Below, piece by piece: positions 46,511 through 55,528 of a stretch of DNA of 64,000 bases. This DNA comes from CBDCVY01 sp965223245 (GTDB taxonomy: Bacteria; Nitrospinota; Nitrospinia; Nitrospinales; Nitrospinaceae), in NCBI GenBank assembly GCA_965223245.1, contig CBDCVY010000013.1, positions 1 to 64,000 on the forward strand, in the 5' to 3' direction. How positions within the stretch are numbered: position 1 is the stretch's first letter; each line of letters begins with the position of its first letter. The position numbers and the translations under genes were made by a program. Below the pieces are notes generated by a model. It had not been told where the DNA came from. It worked only from the letters and a program-made list of their open reading frames with translations, and made no database searches.

Positions 46511-47683
46511 ATGAAAACTTTGACAGCTAAATCATTAGCCAATAAATCTTTCGAAAAAAAAATAAAAGGTAAATCAGGATATATTCCGGATCACATTATT
46601 GAGTTGGCTTGCCATCAAGGTTTAATACGAACCGAAAGTACTTTATGGGATAGCCAAATTCAACCCGTGAGTTTAGATTTACGGTTGGGTGAGAGGGCTT
46701 ATCGTATTCAAAGTAGTTTTTTGCCCGAAAATGAAACGGTAGATGCCAAGCTTCGGGATCTTATGCTCTATGAGATTGATATTCGGGATGGAGGTATATT
46801 AGAGAAAGGAGCTATTTATTTAATTCCTCTTGCTGAAGAATTAGAACTTCCTCCTACGGTTTATGGTTGTACCAACCCGAAAAGCTCTACCGGTCGATTG
46901 GATATGTTTACCCGTGTAATCATTGACAGAGGGCATCGATTCGATGAAATTACTCCTGGATATAAAGGGAAGTTATTTTTGGAAGTAATCTGTAGATCTT
47001 TTCCCGTTCGTGTCAAAGAAGGCATAACTTTAAATCAATTACGCCTGGTTCAGGGAGACCCAGACCTTTCTGATGCAAAATTTAAGGCGTATTACAAAAA
47101 GAAACCTATTTTATATGAAAAAAGCGGTGCACCTATAAAGGTGGATCAGGTTAAAATTGAAAATGGGCTTTATATCAGTGTGGATTTAAAGGGAGGCGGG
47201 AAGAATCCGGTGGTAGCCTATAAGGCCAAATCCAATAGTAGCGTTATTGATCTTACGCGGACGAATTATTATAACCCCGAGGGCTTTTGGGAGCCGGTGC
47301 ATCTTCAAAAGAAAAATCGGCTTATATTGGAGCCGGAAAGTTTCTATATTATGATGTCTCAAGAAAAAATATGTATTTGGCCTGACCTTGTTGGTGAAAT
47401 GGTTGCTTATGAGCCAAATAGCGGGGAATTACGAACCCACTATGCCGGATTCTTTGATCCTGGGTTTGGGTGGCATGGTGGTTCACAAATAAAGGGACAG
47501 GGAACCCGTGCAGTGATGGAAGTCAGGCCGCATGATGTGCCATTTATGATTGAGGATGGCCAAACATTTTGTCGATTAAAATTTGAAAAAATTCTATCAA
47601 AACCGAACCGAGTTTATGGCAGGAAAATTTCATCTCACTATCATTCCCAAGAATTAGCTCTAAGTAAGTATTTTAAGAGTTAA
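46511..47683 (+). CDS. dcd: 2'-Deoxycytidine 5'-triphosphate deaminase, double-domain type
   Basis: 390 residues from ATG 46511, preceded by AGAAGG. A longer in-frame start at 46439 adds residues unlike the family. The N-terminal half has SLDLRLGERAYRI and TNPKSSTGRLDMFTRVI near 125-140. The C-terminal half repeats the fold, with MVAYEPNSGELRTHYAGFFDPGFGW near 295-320. Family knowledge: the tandem-domain Dcd converts dCTP to dUTP as a route to dTTP. scpB follows 68 bp later. Confidence 0.9.
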   Translation: MKTLTAKSLANKSFEKKIKGKSGYIPDHIIELACHQGLIRTESTLWDSQIQPVSLDLRLGERAYRIQSSFLPENETVDAKLRDLMLYEIDIRDGGILEKGAIYLIPLAEELELPPTVYGCTNPKSSTGRLDMFTRVIIDRGHRFDEITPGYKGKLFLEVICRSFPVRVKEGITLNQLRLVQGDPDLSDAKFKAYYKKKPILYEKSGAPIKVDQVKIENGLYISVDLKGGGKNPVVAYKAKSNSSVIDLTRTNYYNPEGFWEPVHLQKKNRLILEPESFYIMMSQEKICIWPDLVGEMVAYEPNSGELRTHYAGFFDPGFGWHGGSQIKGQGTRAVMEVRPHDVPFMIEDGQTFCRLKFEKILSKPNRVYGRKISSHYHSQELALSKYFKS

Positions 47684-47751
47684 GCCATTAATTAATCTTT
47701 GCGGTCCTCAAATAATCCCGATAAAATGAAACCCAGACAGAGGAATATACT

Positions 47752-48420
47752 GTGGAACGAAACGAAATTAAAGCAATCCTAGAAAACCTCCTTTTGGCGG
47801 CTGATAGTCCTATTAGCGCTGATGATTTACAGCAAGTTTTTTTAAATGGGGTTGATAAAGGGGAACTGCAGGCTTCAATGAATGAACTGCAGCAGGATTA
47901 CAATGGGAATAATTTGCAAATAATTGAAGTGGCTGAAGGTTTTCAACTTTGTACTCGCCAGGAATATTCCGAATGGATTCGTAAATTTTTTAAATTAGAT
48001 AAAACATTTCGTCTTTCTCAACCCGCTTTAGATACCTTATCCATTATTGCCTACAAACAACCCATTACTCGTGTAGAAGTCGAAGAAATTCGTGGGGTAG
48101 ATTGTCATGGTGTGATTAAAACATTGTTGGAAAAAAAGATAATTGGTACAGCAGGACGTAAAGATGTGCCGGGAAAACCCATAATGTATAAAACCACACC
48201 CAAATTCCTGGAATACTTTGGATTAAGAGATTTAAACGAACTACCTACCTTAGATGATTTTAATGAAGAAATTGAAGGCGAAGACAGTCCTGTTCAAGCT
48301 GAATTGTTTAATGAAAATGAACCTCAAAAAACCTCAGGAAATGGCCAAAGCCAAGAGGTAGAGTCGGGAACCCCTTTGCGGCAAGAACTGAATCCAGAAG
48401 GTGATACCGAAAGCCAATAA
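47752..48420 (+). CDS. scpB: Segregation and condensation protein B
   Basis: 222 residues starting at GTG 47752 after AGAGGAATA. Two winged-helix domains: KAILENLLLAADSPIS near 5, and QPALDTLSIIAYKQPITRVEVEEIRGVD near 82, then GRKDVPGKPIMYKTTPKFLEYFGL near 130. The C-terminal 50 residues are acidic and low-complexity. Family knowledge: works with ScpA and Smc in chromosome condensation. scpA is not present. It overlaps the rluB region, a frequent neighbour. Confidence 0.94.
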   Translation: MERNEIKAILENLLLAADSPISADDLQQVFLNGVDKGELQASMNELQQDYNGNNLQIIEVAEGFQLCTRQEYSEWIRKFFKLDKTFRLSQPALDTLSIIAYKQPITRVEVEEIRGVDCHGVIKTLLEKKIIGTAGRKDVPGKPIMYKTTPKFLEYFGLRDLNELPTLDDFNEEIEGEDSPVQAELFNENEPQKTSGNGQSQEVESGTPLRQELNPEGDTESQ

Positions 48421-48445
48421 CGCTTCCTCTTTTTTCAAAAATATT

Positions 48446-49177
48446 ATGGCAATGCGATTACAGAAAATAATTGCCCTCGCGGGAATTGCTTCCCGACGTG
48501 AGGCTGAAAAGCTTATTGACCAGGGTAAAGTTACTGTCAATGGAGCGGTTATTCGCCAGCAAGGCTGTTTAGCAGATCCTAATAAAGATAAAATTAAAGT
48601 GATGGGACGGTTGGTCCCAATGCCTGAAAAGAAAGTGTATGTGGTATTGAATAAACCTCGTGGTTGTCTTACTACTACAAAGGATGATCAAGATAGACCT
48701 ACCGTGATGGATTTTATTAAAAAGGTATCTGGCCGGATTTTTCCCGTGGGACGGTTAGACTTTAATACAGAAGGCCTTTTATTGCTTACCAATGACGGGA
48801 ACTTATCCAAAAAATTACTGGACCCCAGTTACCAAGTACCACGAACTTATAGAGTAAAGGTTCGAGGAATTCCGGACGCAAAGGTATTAGGAAAGCTTGC
48901 TAAAGGAATTCCAGTAGATGGTCAACCCTCGCAACCTATGGAAGCTAGTATCTATAGAGTTACCGGGAAAAACTCTATTCTAACTCTTACCCTGCGGGAA
49001 GGTAAAAACCGCCATATTCGTAAAGTTTGTGAAAAAGTAAGGCACCCTGTGGTTAAGATTAACCGAATTCAATTTGGGTCTATCGACTTAACCGGTTTAC
49101 CTATTGGGGCTTATCGGTTTTTGAGTCCCCAGGAAATTCGTTCATTAAAGTCTCTAGTCTCAAAGAAAAAAGATTAA
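48446..49177 (+). CDS. rluB: RluB/RsuA-type rRNA pseudouridine synthase
   Basis: 243 residues from ATG 48446, in keeping with the family start MRLQKIIALAGIASRREAEKLI. An S4 domain is followed by the RsuA-type catalytic motif GRLDFNTEGLLLLTNDG near 101 and the REGKNRHIRKVCE segment near 190. Family knowledge: RluB modifies 23S rRNA position 2605. It follows scpB (usual order scpB-rluB) and overlaps the next gene by 1 bp (TAATG). Confidence 0.94.
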   Translation: MAMRLQKIIALAGIASRREAEKLIDQGKVTVNGAVIRQQGCLADPNKDKIKVMGRLVPMPEKKVYVVLNKPRGCLTTTKDDQDRPTVMDFIKKVSGRIFPVGRLDFNTEGLLLLTNDGNLSKKLLDPSYQVPRTYRVKVRGIPDAKVLGKLAKGIPVDGQPSQPMEASIYRVTGKNSILTLTLREGKNRHIRKVCEKVRHPVVKINRIQFGSIDLTGLPIGAYRFLSPQEIRSLKSLVSKKKD

Positions 49178-50229
49178 TGTATTTGACTGCTCTGCGATGG
49201 TTATCCATTTCCAATCCTTTCCTAGGATGTTTTTTCCTTTATCTTTGTGTTTGGGGGAATCCAGGAGTTAGTTATGCAGAAATGGAAACGGGATTTAAGT
49301 ATGAGATCACTGGTGAGGCTACCGTATATAAAGAGAATTATATGCGCGCTAGAAAGCAAGCGGTTAAATATGCCTTTCAAAACGCTTTGGAAAAAGCTCT
49401 CCATGAAATTTTAGGTAAATCCGTTGTTAAGTCTAACCAAAAAAAAATCAATAAACTATTAAAAAAGGCAAGGCATTTTGTGAAAAGTTACCGTTTTTTG
49501 GAAACGACCCATAGTGTGGTTGAAAAAATCACCCGCGTTAAGTTAGAGGTAACCTTGTTTACAAAAGCAATAAATCAGCAACTGAGTTCTTTGGGTGTAA
49601 TGAAATCCCTAATTAAAGAGCGTACTGTTATTATTTTGATTCATGAAAAAAGTTTATCGACTGAGTCACCTCCTGATTTTTGGGATTACACTCCAATTGC
49701 AGAAGTGGCTTTATTGCAAAATTTAACCGCTTCGGGGATTCAGGTCGTTAATCGAAACAAAGCAAGAGAATTAATTGATGAGCAATCAGTGATTGATGCG
49801 GCCCAGGGAGATATTAGCTCAGCTGTAGATATTGGAATTAAAGTGGGTGCGGATATAGTAATAGTTGGAAACGCTATTTCTAGCCGAATTGGAGACTCTC
49901 CGGGTTCCTTAGAAAGCGGCATCCAGTCAAGTTTGAATATTAAAGCGATTTCAGCCTTGAAATCTATGATCATAGCCGCTAAAAGTGAAATGGCGAGAGT
50001 GAATGCTAAGGATGAATTCCAGGGGGAACTGCAGGCGTTTGAGTTAGCATCAAAAAAAATGGCTAAGTTTTTAATGGGTGCCATGAATCGATATTGGAAT
50101 CCGGTGATTGAGCCGGAAGTCGACGAGTTTTCTGAAGGAAATGATATTAACTCTTTAGAGCCGGAACAACCAGAAACTCCGCAAGCACCAATTCAAGAAG
50201 TCACTCCCCAAATGATGGATGATTTGTAA
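49177..50229 (+). CDS. Secreted protein with FlgT/LPP20-like N-terminal domain
   Basis: 350 residues. A signal peptide-like stretch (15-35, ending SYAEMETG) leads into a FlgT-like domain: TGEATVYKENYMRARKQAVKYAFQNALEKAL near 45. A middle domain follows, with TVIILIHEKSL near 148 and LLQNLTASGIQVVNR near 178, resembling the CsgG/TolB-like subdomain of FlgT. The C-terminal tail is Pro/Gln/Glu-rich. Family knowledge: such modules occur in flagellar FlgT and other envelope proteins; the function here is unknown. Translational coupling to rluB by TAATG. Confidence 0.68.
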   Translation: MYLTALRWLSISNPFLGCFFLYLCVWGNPGVSYAEMETGFKYEITGEATVYKENYMRARKQAVKYAFQNALEKALHEILGKSVVKSNQKKINKLLKKARHFVKSYRFLETTHSVVEKITRVKLEVTLFTKAINQQLSSLGVMKSLIKERTVIILIHEKSLSTESPPDFWDYTPIAEVALLQNLTASGIQVVNRNKARELIDEQSVIDAAQGDISSAVDIGIKVGADIVIVGNAISSRIGDSPGSLESGIQSSLNIKAISALKSMIIAAKSEMARVNAKDEFQGELQAFELASKKMAKFLMGAMNRYWNPVIEPEVDEFSEGNDINSLEPEQPETPQAPIQEVTPQMMDDL

Positions 50230-50231
50230 CT

Positions 50232-51296
50232 ATGGAAATAGCTAATAAACGATTGTTCTATGGAATATTAATAACCACGATTTTACTGTTTGTTTTTTTA
50301 TATTTTTCAAGGAGGGTGGTCACTCCGTTTTTTATTGCCTTTGCTTTAGCATATTTAATGGATCCTTTAGTGGATCGATTGGAAAAAGCAAAAATCTCTA
50401 GAACACCCTCAGTAATCATTTTAATGGTAGGTTTTTTCCTGTTGGTGTTTTTAGCTGGGATAATTCTATTACCGCTTTTGAAAGTACAGGTGGAACATCT
50501 CGCTAAAAATTTACCAGATTATATGGGTATTTTACAAAGTTGGTTTCATCCTATTGTTGAGAATATTGCCGGCTTGGATCAAACTAAAATAAAAGAGATT
50601 CTCAAAATGGCCGGTGATAAGCTTGGTTCCTTGCCGCTGGAAGTTCTTGGTTCTGCCTCTAACATTGTATGGAGCTCTTTAGCCAGCTTAATGAACTTGA
50701 TCTTTGTTTTGATTAATACAATTATTATTCCAGTGGCCATGTTTTACCTGCTACGTGACTTTGATTATATTGTAGAGAAGTTAAAGAATCTCATCCCTCC
50801 TCGATTTCAAAAACAAACAATTGAAATCTTTAAGGACATTGATCAAGTGCTATCGCGTTTTGTACGCGGTCAATTGATGGTAGCTACTTTAATGGGAGTT
50901 TTATATTCTATCGGTCTATTTATATGCGGAACACCCATGAGTTTGTTCATTGGAATGATGGCAGGTTACGCGAATTTAGTTCCGTACTTGGGATTGGTTG
51001 TTGGGTTTGTTCCTGCCGCTTTACTTACTTTTCTGCAGTTTCAAGAACTTATGCCTTTGCTTGGTGTCGTAGTTGTCTTTGCGGTCGTACAAGCTTTAGA
51101 AGGAATGGTAATCACTCCACGAGTGGTCGGAGATCAATTGGGATTACATCCGGTTGCCATCATGTTGGCCGTATTGATAGGAGCAGAACTTTTTGGTTTT
51201 CTAGGGGTCTTGTTAGCTGTTCCAGTAGCTGCAGTTCTTAATGTTTTGTTACGCAGAGGTCTATTAGTCTATAAAAAATCGTCTGTTTTTTCCTAA
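50232..51296 (+). CDS. AI-2E/PerM family transporter
   Basis: 354 residues. About eight membrane helices with typical PerM features: FSRRVVTPFFIAFALAYLMDPL near 24, ARLLRDFDY-like LLRDFDYIVEKL near 172, FVRGQLMVATLMGVLYSIGL near 211 and EGMVITPRVVGDQLGLHPVAIM near 288. Family knowledge: a diverse permease family (TqsA, PerM, Na/H antiporter members); the substrate is unknown. Starts 2 bp after the FlgT-like gene stop. Its stop touches mqnC's stop on the other strand with no gap. Confidence 0.9.
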   Translation: MEIANKRLFYGILITTILLFVFLYFSRRVVTPFFIAFALAYLMDPLVDRLEKAKISRTPSVIILMVGFFLLVFLAGIILLPLLKVQVEHLAKNLPDYMGILQSWFHPIVENIAGLDQTKIKEILKMAGDKLGSLPLEVLGSASNIVWSSLASLMNLIFVLINTIIIPVAMFYLLRDFDYIVEKLKNLIPPRFQKQTIEIFKDIDQVLSRFVRGQLMVATLMGVLYSIGLFICGTPMSLFIGMMAGYANLVPYLGLVVGFVPAALLTFLQFQELMPLLGVVVVFAVVQALEGMVITPRVVGDQLGLHPVAIMLAVLIGAELFGFLGVLLAVPVAAVLNVLLRRGLLVYKKSSVFS

Positions 51297-52367
51297 CTAG
51301 ACATATTGATAACGCATATTGCGTCTTTTGGGAGTATTACCACTATCCTCTATTAAACGACAAATTTCTTTCTCATCCATGTAATGTACCGTTCCCGCAG
51401 CCGAAACAACATTTTCTTCCATCATGGTACTCCCCATATCATTAGCACCAAAGAATAAAGCCATTTGTCCTATTTTCGGTCCCTGAGTGACCCAGGAGGA
51501 TTGAAAATTATCTATATTGTCTAAAACAATTCTACTAATGGCCAATGTTTTTAAATATTCCCAACCCGTTGTCGTTTTGGGTCCAATTTGTTGAGTTAGT
51601 GCTGTGTTTCCGGGTTGGAAAGGCCATGGGATGAATGCAGTGAATCCACCACTTTTATCCTGTTGATCCCGGAGACGAATCAGATGCTCTACGCGTTCTT
51701 CTAAAGTTTCAATGTGCCCAAACATCATAGTTGCCGTGGTAGGTAGACCCAATCCATGAGCGACATCCATTACATCTAACCATTGATCTGAAGTGCACTT
51801 GGCTGGGCTTATGATTTTGCGAACGCGGTCCACCAAAATTTCTCCGCCGCCACCGGGTATAGAATCCAGGCCGGCATTTTGAAGGCGTTGTAATGTTTCT
51901 TCTAAGCTGAGTTTGGATATTTTAGAAATGTGAACAATCTCCGGGGGAGAAAGAGCGTGCAGGTGAATGTCGAATCGGCTTTTTATTTTCTTAAATAAAT
52001 TTTCAAAATAATCGATTTTTAAATCTTTATGATGACCACCCTGCATCAATATTTGCTGACCGCCAACCGCGACCAATTCTTCAATTTTTTGGGAAATGGT
52101 CTCAATCGGTAAAACGTAGGAACTAGAGTCTTCTTCCTTTCTATAAAATGCACAAAAAAGACAGTCTGTAACACAAACATTTGTGTAATTAATATTGCGG
52201 TCGATAATATAGGTAATTGTATTGTCTACTGCCCCACGGCGGGATTTGGATAAACGAGTAGCTACGTTTCCCAGCAATGCCATGTCTTGACAAGAAAATA
52301 ATTCAACGGCTTCTTCAAATTGCAGGCGATCACCTGCCAGCGCTTTTTGCAATACAGTTTCTAACAT
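51297..52367 (-). CDS. mqnC: Cyclic dehypoxanthinyl futalosine synthase MqnC
   Basis: 356 residues. The radical SAM cluster is VCVTDCLFCAF (C-x3-C-x2-C near 64-71), with QGGHHKDL near 110, ALSPPEI near 140, DSIPGGGGEIL near 170 and MMFGHIET near 216. These match MqnC rather than MqnE. Family knowledge: third step of the futalosine route to menaquinone. The other mqn genes are not in the window. A parvulin gene ends 19 bp upstream. Confidence 0.93.
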   Translation of the reverse strand: MLETVLQKALAGDRLQFEEAVELFSCQDMALLGNVATRLSKSRRGAVDNTITYIIDRNINYTNVCVTDCLFCAFYRKEEDSSSYVLPIETISQKIEELVAVGGQQILMQGGHHKDLKIDYFENLFKKIKSRFDIHLHALSPPEIVHISKISKLSLEETLQRLQNAGLDSIPGGGGEILVDRVRKIISPAKCTSDQWLDVMDVAHGLGLPTTATMMFGHIETLEERVEHLIRLRDQQDKSGGFTAFIPWPFQPGNTALTQQIGPKTTTGWEYLKTLAISRIVLDNIDNFQSSWVTQGPKIGQMALFFGANDMGSTMMEENVVSAAGTVHYMDEKEICRLIEDSGNTPKRRNMRYQYV

Positions 52368-52386
52368 CAGTCTCTGTGAATGAAAG

Positions 52387-52734
52387 TTATCTCAGGGAAG
52401 GAGCGTGAATACCATCGACACCGGTATCGCCCATTTGTTCTTCTTCCGTAATCATAAAAACGTGATATCCAAACTTGCTTTGGGTAGGTCCACCAATCTG
52501 TCCCAGGGGGGTTGCCATAGCTGCCTCTTCCAATTCTTTGGCGTTGGTATTAAATTCTAAAAATCCTAAATCACCACCCTGTTTTCGGGAAGCACAGGCG
52601 CTATATTTTTTGGCAAGCTTTTCAAAAGTTTTCTTTTTTAATTCTGGTTCTTGAATTTCTCTTAACATTTCGTAAATCATATTTGCTAAATCTTTGGTAG
52701 TTAAAACAATATGGCTGACACGAATGGATCTCAC
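52387..52734 (-). CDS. Parvulin-type peptidyl-prolyl isomerase (PpiC domain)
   Basis: 115 residues, essentially one PpiC/rotamase domain: VSHIVLTTKDLANMIYEML, then FEKLAKKYSACASRKQGGDLGFL near 39 and QIGGPTQSKFGYHVFMI near 80. No signal peptide, so cytoplasmic unless the true start is different. Family knowledge: speeds proline isomerisation in folding. It ends close before mqnC on the same strand. Confidence 0.86.
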   Translation of the reverse strand: MRSIRVSHIVLTTKDLANMIYEMLREIQEPELKKKTFEKLAKKYSACASRKQGGDLGFLEFNTNAKELEEAAMATPLGQIGGPTQSKFGYHVFMITEEEQMGDTGVDGIHAPSLR

Positions 52735-52871
52735 GGCCGAATTTCCTTATATGGCTAAATGGCTTCCCCATAAATTTTGATGGAGTTTCTAGAGGAAATT
52801 GTACCTTTTTTGCTGAAATTGACAAGTCCTAACAGCAGAAAGCTTTATGGAGGGAAAAATCTGAGGATATT

Positions 52872-52976
52872 ATGAATTTTTGTTTATTCTATGGGGTTGG
52901 ATTGATGCTTATAGGAATACTGGTTCAGTCTGGGTGGAGTTTTCCAAAATATATTTTGTCCGAAGGGAAAAGTTAA
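52872..52976 (+). CDS. Possible 34-residue single-helix membrane protein
   Basis: ATG 52872 to TAA 52976, with GAGG 6 bp upstream as a plausible ribosome-binding site. The product is hydrophobic over residues 4-24 (FCLFYGVGLMLIGILVQSGW) and ends in polar residues. It stands in the otherwise empty 258-bp space between two minus-strand genes. No homologue is recognised and a chance ORF cannot be excluded. Confidence 0.35.
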   Translation: MNFCLFYGVGLMLIGILVQSGWSFPKYILSEGKS

Positions 52977-52992
52977 TTTTGCCTTTGGGTGA

Positions 52993-53799
52993 TTAAAAGA
53001 AATATCGCAAAAATCCCATAAGGTGAGGGACTAGTTTGGGGCGGACTAATCTAGGGTCATAGGGAGTTAAATACTTTTTATTTTCTTTGAGACTGGTTTC
53101 AATGAATTCACGAAATCCGATATTGGAATATTTCAGGTATCTTTTCACAAGGAAAAGTGGAATTTTACTTTCGTTTTTTGCTTGATCCCAAAGTCGTGTT
53201 TTTCCGGCTATTCCAAATGCCAAAAGATTTTGCAGAATATGATAAAACTGTTGATGCACGGATCGTTGATAACGATGATGAATAATCCAGTTTTGAAAAA
53301 ATAATAGATGACGGGCTTTTTCTTCTTTAAGTGCAGAAACAAGTTTTAAAAATTCGCGTGGGAATTCTTTTGTAGCTTGAACCACCAGGGGCAACCCCAG
53401 TCCAAAAAAAATGTCAATAGTCTGACCGGACCCGTATTTAAAAAATTCCCACCTCAAGTTTTCAGGAAGGGATTCCTCTTCTTTGTCCGAAGCTAAGGGA
53501 ATTTTATAGACATTTAAAAAGTCTTCAAGAATTTCCGCTTGTCTGCCTTCTTCATAAGCTAATAGGGCAACGGCTTCTCTGGCCAAAGGATCGGAAATTT
53601 TTTCTGAATAAGCTTTAATGAGTCTAGAATTCCGATGACCTGTTTGAATCAATTGATTCCAAACAGGTATTGCTTCCAGGGTTTCAATCATTGAGGAAGG
53701 TAAATCAGGCCAGTTTATATCAGATGGTTTGAAAACCTTATGTGAGTAAATGAAAAACCGACAATATAAGTTTTTGTGCTCAGGAGAGCCTGGAATCAT
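52993..53799 (-). CDS. Helical protein of unknown function, ferritin-like features uncertain
   Basis: 268 residues that I do not recognise. Mostly helical. Two helices hold acidic-His clusters, AYEEGRQAEILEDF (81-94) and SALKEEKARHLLFF (155-168), which recall ferritin-like di-iron helices. The spacing Glu160 to His164 is not the standard ExxH, so a metal site is doubtful. The C-terminus is basic (RLVRPKLVPHLMGFLRYFF). No signal peptide. Upstream on the same strand lies the cobA-hemD operon, 181 bp away. Confidence 0.68.
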   Translation of the reverse strand: MIPGSPEHKNLYCRFFIYSHKVFKPSDINWPDLPSSMIETLEAIPVWNQLIQTGHRNSRLIKAYSEKISDPLAREAVALLAYEEGRQAEILEDFLNVYKIPLASDKEEESLPENLRWEFFKYGSGQTIDIFFGLGLPLVVQATKEFPREFLKLVSALKEEKARHLLFFQNWIIHHRYQRSVHQQFYHILQNLLAFGIAGKTRLWDQAKNESKIPLFLVKRYLKYSNIGFREFIETSLKENKKYLTPYDPRLVRPKLVPHLMGFLRYFF

Positions 53800-53920
53800 G
53801 GTTAGAGATCCTCTTTTAAAACGGTGGGCTTAAAGATAAGACGGCGTAATACAATTACAGTTAAACAATATAAGGCTTTATGAAAAAAAATCCAGCTTTT
53901 ATAATGAGATGATGTAGGAA

Positions 53921-53972
53921 AAACCCTATAAATTATTTGGTTTAAAGGAGTTGTAGGGTTTAATTTTTTTTT
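53921..53972. terminator. Probable terminator downstream of cobA-hemD
   Basis: AAACCCTA (53921-53928) and TAGGGTTT (53954-53961) are exact 8-bp complements with a 25-base loop. A nine-T run at 53964-53972 follows on the plus strand. Read on the minus strand, the arm is followed by TT after the 3-T stem end. The position 9 bases past the cobA-hemD stop fits a terminator, with a long loop. Confidence 0.4.
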
Positions 53973-53980
53973 GAAAAAAA

Positions 53981-55528
53981 TTAGGAAAGAGTTTGATTTT
54001 CTTGATAATAAGTTTCCATAGTTTCAATTAGCCCTTCTAAGGTAAACTTCTTCGCAATCATGTCTACATGAAGACCCAGGTCTTGGGCCGTTTTAGCCGT
54101 GATAGGTCCAATGCACGCTATGGTGACTGGTTCTAAGAGTTCTTTTGAGTTTGTTCCAACTCTTTCCATAAAATTTTTGACGGTCGAGGATGCAGTGAAG
54201 GTGATTACATCAATAGTTTTTTCCTTTAATCTATTTAGAATACTTTCAATTCCCTGCTCTGGAATTACCGTTTGGTAGGCAGGAACAACATCGATTTCAG
54301 CACCTAGTTTACGTAAGTTATCGGGCAAAATTTCTCTAGCTACAGCAGCCCTGGGAAGAAGGAACTTTTTCCCTTGGAGGTTTTCCTTTCCCAGGCTATC
54401 CAAAAGAGATTCAGCTACATATTTTTCAGGAACCAAATCTACTTTAATGCCTAATTGGTTTACGGCTTCCTCGGTTTTAGGTCCTATACAATAAATTTTA
54501 AGCCCTTTAAGTTCGCGAATGTCTTTATCGATTTCCTGCAAGCGCCTTATAAAAAATCGAACCCCGTTAGTACTTGTAAATATGAGATTGTCATATTTTT
54601 CTAAACTGTTTATTGCTTGGTCCAAAGGTTCCCAGTTATTGGGAGCAATTGTTTCGATCACAGGACAGTGAACCGGCTCGGCGCCTTTTTCAATTAAAAT
54701 GTTCGTGAATTCTTCTGATTGGTTTTCGGCTCGTGTTATGACAATTGCTTTTCCAAACAAGGGTGATTTTTCAAACCAATTGATCATAGGTTTAAGTTGC
54801 ACCACTTCTCCCACAATAGTTAGCGCTGGGGGACTGATTTTTTCTTTGTAGGCAATGTCAACAATGGTGCTCAGTGTACCTGTCCAGGTTTTTTGTTTAA
54901 AGGTGGTTCCCCATTGAATTACTGCAATAGGGGTGTTTGGGTCTTTGCCAAATTTTATAAGGTTTTCGGTAATGCGGCCTAGTTTTCTGGCCCCCATTAG
55001 GAAGACTAGAGTCCCTGATCGACTGGCGATTTTTTCCCAGTCAATATGCAAATCTTCTTTTCCTTTTTCGTTACTACCGGTGACGATAGTAATCATCGAA
55101 GAAAAATCACGGTGTGTTAGAGGGATCCCTGAATAGGCTGAGACCCCAAACGGAGAAGGAACCCCCGGAACAACAGCAAAAGGGATGCCTTCTTTATTCA
55201 AAGCTACAGTTTCTTCACCGCCACGCCCAAATAAAAATGGATCTCCCCCTTTTAATCTTATTACCGTTTTGCCTTGTTTGGCTTTTTGAATGAGAAGTTT
55301 ATTTATGTCTTCTTGTTTTAAAGTGTATTGGCCTTCTTTTTTACCCGCGTAAATAATTTCTGCTGTTTTCGGGGCAAATTGTAATAACTGAACATTTGCC
55401 AAATAATCATAGACAATTACATCAGCTCTCTCTAACCAAGACTTCCCTTTTACAGTGATTAAACCTGGGTCACCCGGTCCTGCTCCGACCAGAATCACTT
55501 TACCAAGTTTTTTATTGGGGTTCGTCAT
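53981..55528 (-). CDS. cobA-hemD: Fused uroporphyrinogen-III C-methyltransferase / uroporphyrinogen-III synthase (CobA-HemD)
   Basis: 515 residues from ATG 55528; a TTG 12 bp upstream is the alternative. The SAM methylase half (about 10-250) has VGAGPGDPGLITVKG, RLKGGDPFLFGRGGEE near 89, PGVPSPFG near 119 and the MGARKLGRI stretch near 178. The HemD half (about 260-515) has AIVITRAENQSEEF, IFTSTNGVRFF near 317 and TFTASSTVKNF near 447. Family knowledge: HemD closes uroporphyrinogen III and CobA methylates it to precorrin-2 for siroheme, heme d1 or cobalamin. It overlaps ksgA by 17 bp. Confidence 0.93.
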   Translation of the reverse strand: MTNPNKKLGKVILVGAGPGDPGLITVKGKSWLERADVIVYDYLANVQLLQFAPKTAEIIYAGKKEGQYTLKQEDINKLLIQKAKQGKTVIRLKGGDPFLFGRGGEETVALNKEGIPFAVVPGVPSPFGVSAYSGIPLTHRDFSSMITIVTGSNEKGKEDLHIDWEKIASRSGTLVFLMGARKLGRITENLIKFGKDPNTPIAVIQWGTTFKQKTWTGTLSTIVDIAYKEKISPPALTIVGEVVQLKPMINWFEKSPLFGKAIVITRAENQSEEFTNILIEKGAEPVHCPVIETIAPNNWEPLDQAINSLEKYDNLIFTSTNGVRFFIRRLQEIDKDIRELKGLKIYCIGPKTEEAVNQLGIKVDLVPEKYVAESLLDSLGKENLQGKKFLLPRAAVAREILPDNLRKLGAEIDVVPAYQTVIPEQGIESILNRLKEKTIDVITFTASSTVKNFMERVGTNSKELLEPVTIACIGPITAKTAQDLGLHVDMIAKKFTLEGLIETMETYYQENQTLS

